Of a DNA stretch of 64,000 nucleotides, positions 63,557 to 64,000 are shown one piece after another. This DNA comes from Arcobacter venerupis. Its GTDB lineage: Bacteria; Campylobacterota; Campylobacteria; Campylobacterales; Arcobacteraceae. The stretch is from contig NZ_CP053840.1 in assembly GCF_013201665.1 (NCBI RefSeq), positions 2,542,001 through 2,606,000 on the forward strand. Direction: 5' to 3'. A program made the translations under genes and the position numbers. The notes under the pieces were generated by a model. The model searched no databases, was not told where the DNA came from, and saw only the letters and a list, made by a program, of their open reading frames with translations. Each line of letters opens with the position of its first letter. The stretch's first letter is position 1.

Positions 63557-64000
63557 TAACCATTCTCTCTCTCAATGATGCCATCTTCTATCATTTTTTG
63601 TGCTACATCTAACATTTTTCTTTGAGCAATTTCAATATCTTTGATTTTTACTTTATTCGACATTTCAAACTCTTCTTTGAATCTATCTCTTGCTCTTTGT
63701 GACATTGAAGATGTAACTTTTTCCATATCTTCATCTGTAGCATTCTTCATTGCAATTACAACATCTGCTGTATCTACACCTTGTAAAATCTTCATAATAT
63801 ATTCAGGATCTAGATTTAATAAATCTTCAAATACAAACATATTTTCTTTTATTTTTGTTGCAAGAGAAGTATCAATTCCATTTATATTTTTTAATATATC
63901 TTGCGCTTTTGGTCCTAATTTATTAAGCATATCAGCCACAACTTTTACTCCACCAACATCAACAATTGATGATAATAAAGATTCAAGTTTTTTCTCCAAA
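63556..64000 (-). CDS. fliG: Flagellar motor switch protein FliG, C-terminal part
   Basis: Cut by the right window edge; 148 codons are visible. The sequence contains the FliG middle/C-terminal pattern: GGVKVVADMLNKLGPKAQDIL, MFVFEDLLNLDPEYIMKIL and FKEEFEMSNKVKIKDIEIAQRKMLDVAQKM. MFVFEDL is the FliG hallmark before the torque helix. The charged torque-helix residues that face MotA lie in this part. The frame is open at the edge, so no start codon is in the window. Confidence 0.93.
   Translation of the reverse strand, partial: LEKKLESLLSSIVDVGGVKVVADMLNKLGPKAQDILKNINGIDTSLATKIKENMFVFEDLLNLDPEYIMKILQGVDTADVVIAMKNATDEDMEKVTSSMSQRARDRFKEEFEMSNKVKIKDIEIAQRKMLDVAQKMIEDGIIERENG

Overview
The window looks like chromosome from an Arcobacter-group member of the Campylobacterota (Epsilonproteobacteria). 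The DNA is very AT-rich. A plasminogen-binding PgbA-like gene sits directly before glcD, as in Helicobacter. The flagellar switch uses the FliY plus FliN pair, and the rRNA operon has the order 16S, tRNA-Ile, tRNA-Ala, 23S, 5S. The genus call is inference; a 16S comparison would settle it.

Layout. 1-4717 (+): the end of cmoA, a Bcp peroxiredoxin, a PgbA-like exported protein, glcD, a YihY-family membrane protein and a broken C-terminal piece of feoB. 4902-10879 (-): a complete rRNA operon read leftwards from a consensus promoter, with visible precursor-processing stems, an intrinsic terminator and a separate tRNA-Thr(GGT) beyond it. 11121-14378 (-): a lipoprotein cytochrome c, then clpS-clpA. 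14570-20862 (+): a complete Bat-type operon (MoxR ATPase, DUF58, small anchored protein, BatA, BatB, BatC, BatD). 20924-21541 (+): bioD.

21825-29244 (+): a CoA-ester carbon-metabolism locus with a CitE-type lyase, an acyl-CoA synthetase fused to a second CitE-type domain, a mesaconyl-CoA-hydratase-like MaoC protein, a malyl-CoA-lyase-like protein and, behind its own terminator, a class I fumarase. Together these could join propionyl-CoA and glyoxylate and pass the product through mesaconate and citramalate to pyruvate and acetyl-CoA. The fused lyase domain has lost two acidic positions that its two neighbours keep. This is the most interesting metabolic feature of the window. A FAH-like DUF5718 protein (+), a NIT/CZB chemoreceptor (-) and an MscL channel ending in a zinc ribbon (+) follow.

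33930-64000 (-): a single long run of genes read leftwards. It starts off the right edge with fliG and contains fliH, fliN, flgD, two flgE paralogues, a membrane-anchored coiled-coil protein, an exported TPR protein, a FlaG-like protein, fliY, motA, motB, flgJ-type rod protein, a FlgN-like chaperone, a small exported protein, flhF, flhG, a two-helix membrane protein, fliE, flgC, fliK, fliR, flhB, a second exported TPR protein (PflA candidate), fliI, flgL and flhA. It then runs without a clear break into an adaptor-like protein, a molybdopterin oxidoreductase, an MFS transporter, a 74-residue protein and a flavin reductase. Structural, export, motor and number-control genes therefore sit together, mixed with several small unrecognised proteins that are good candidates for clade-specific motor parts.

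No CRISPR array, prophage, insertion sequence or defence island was seen.
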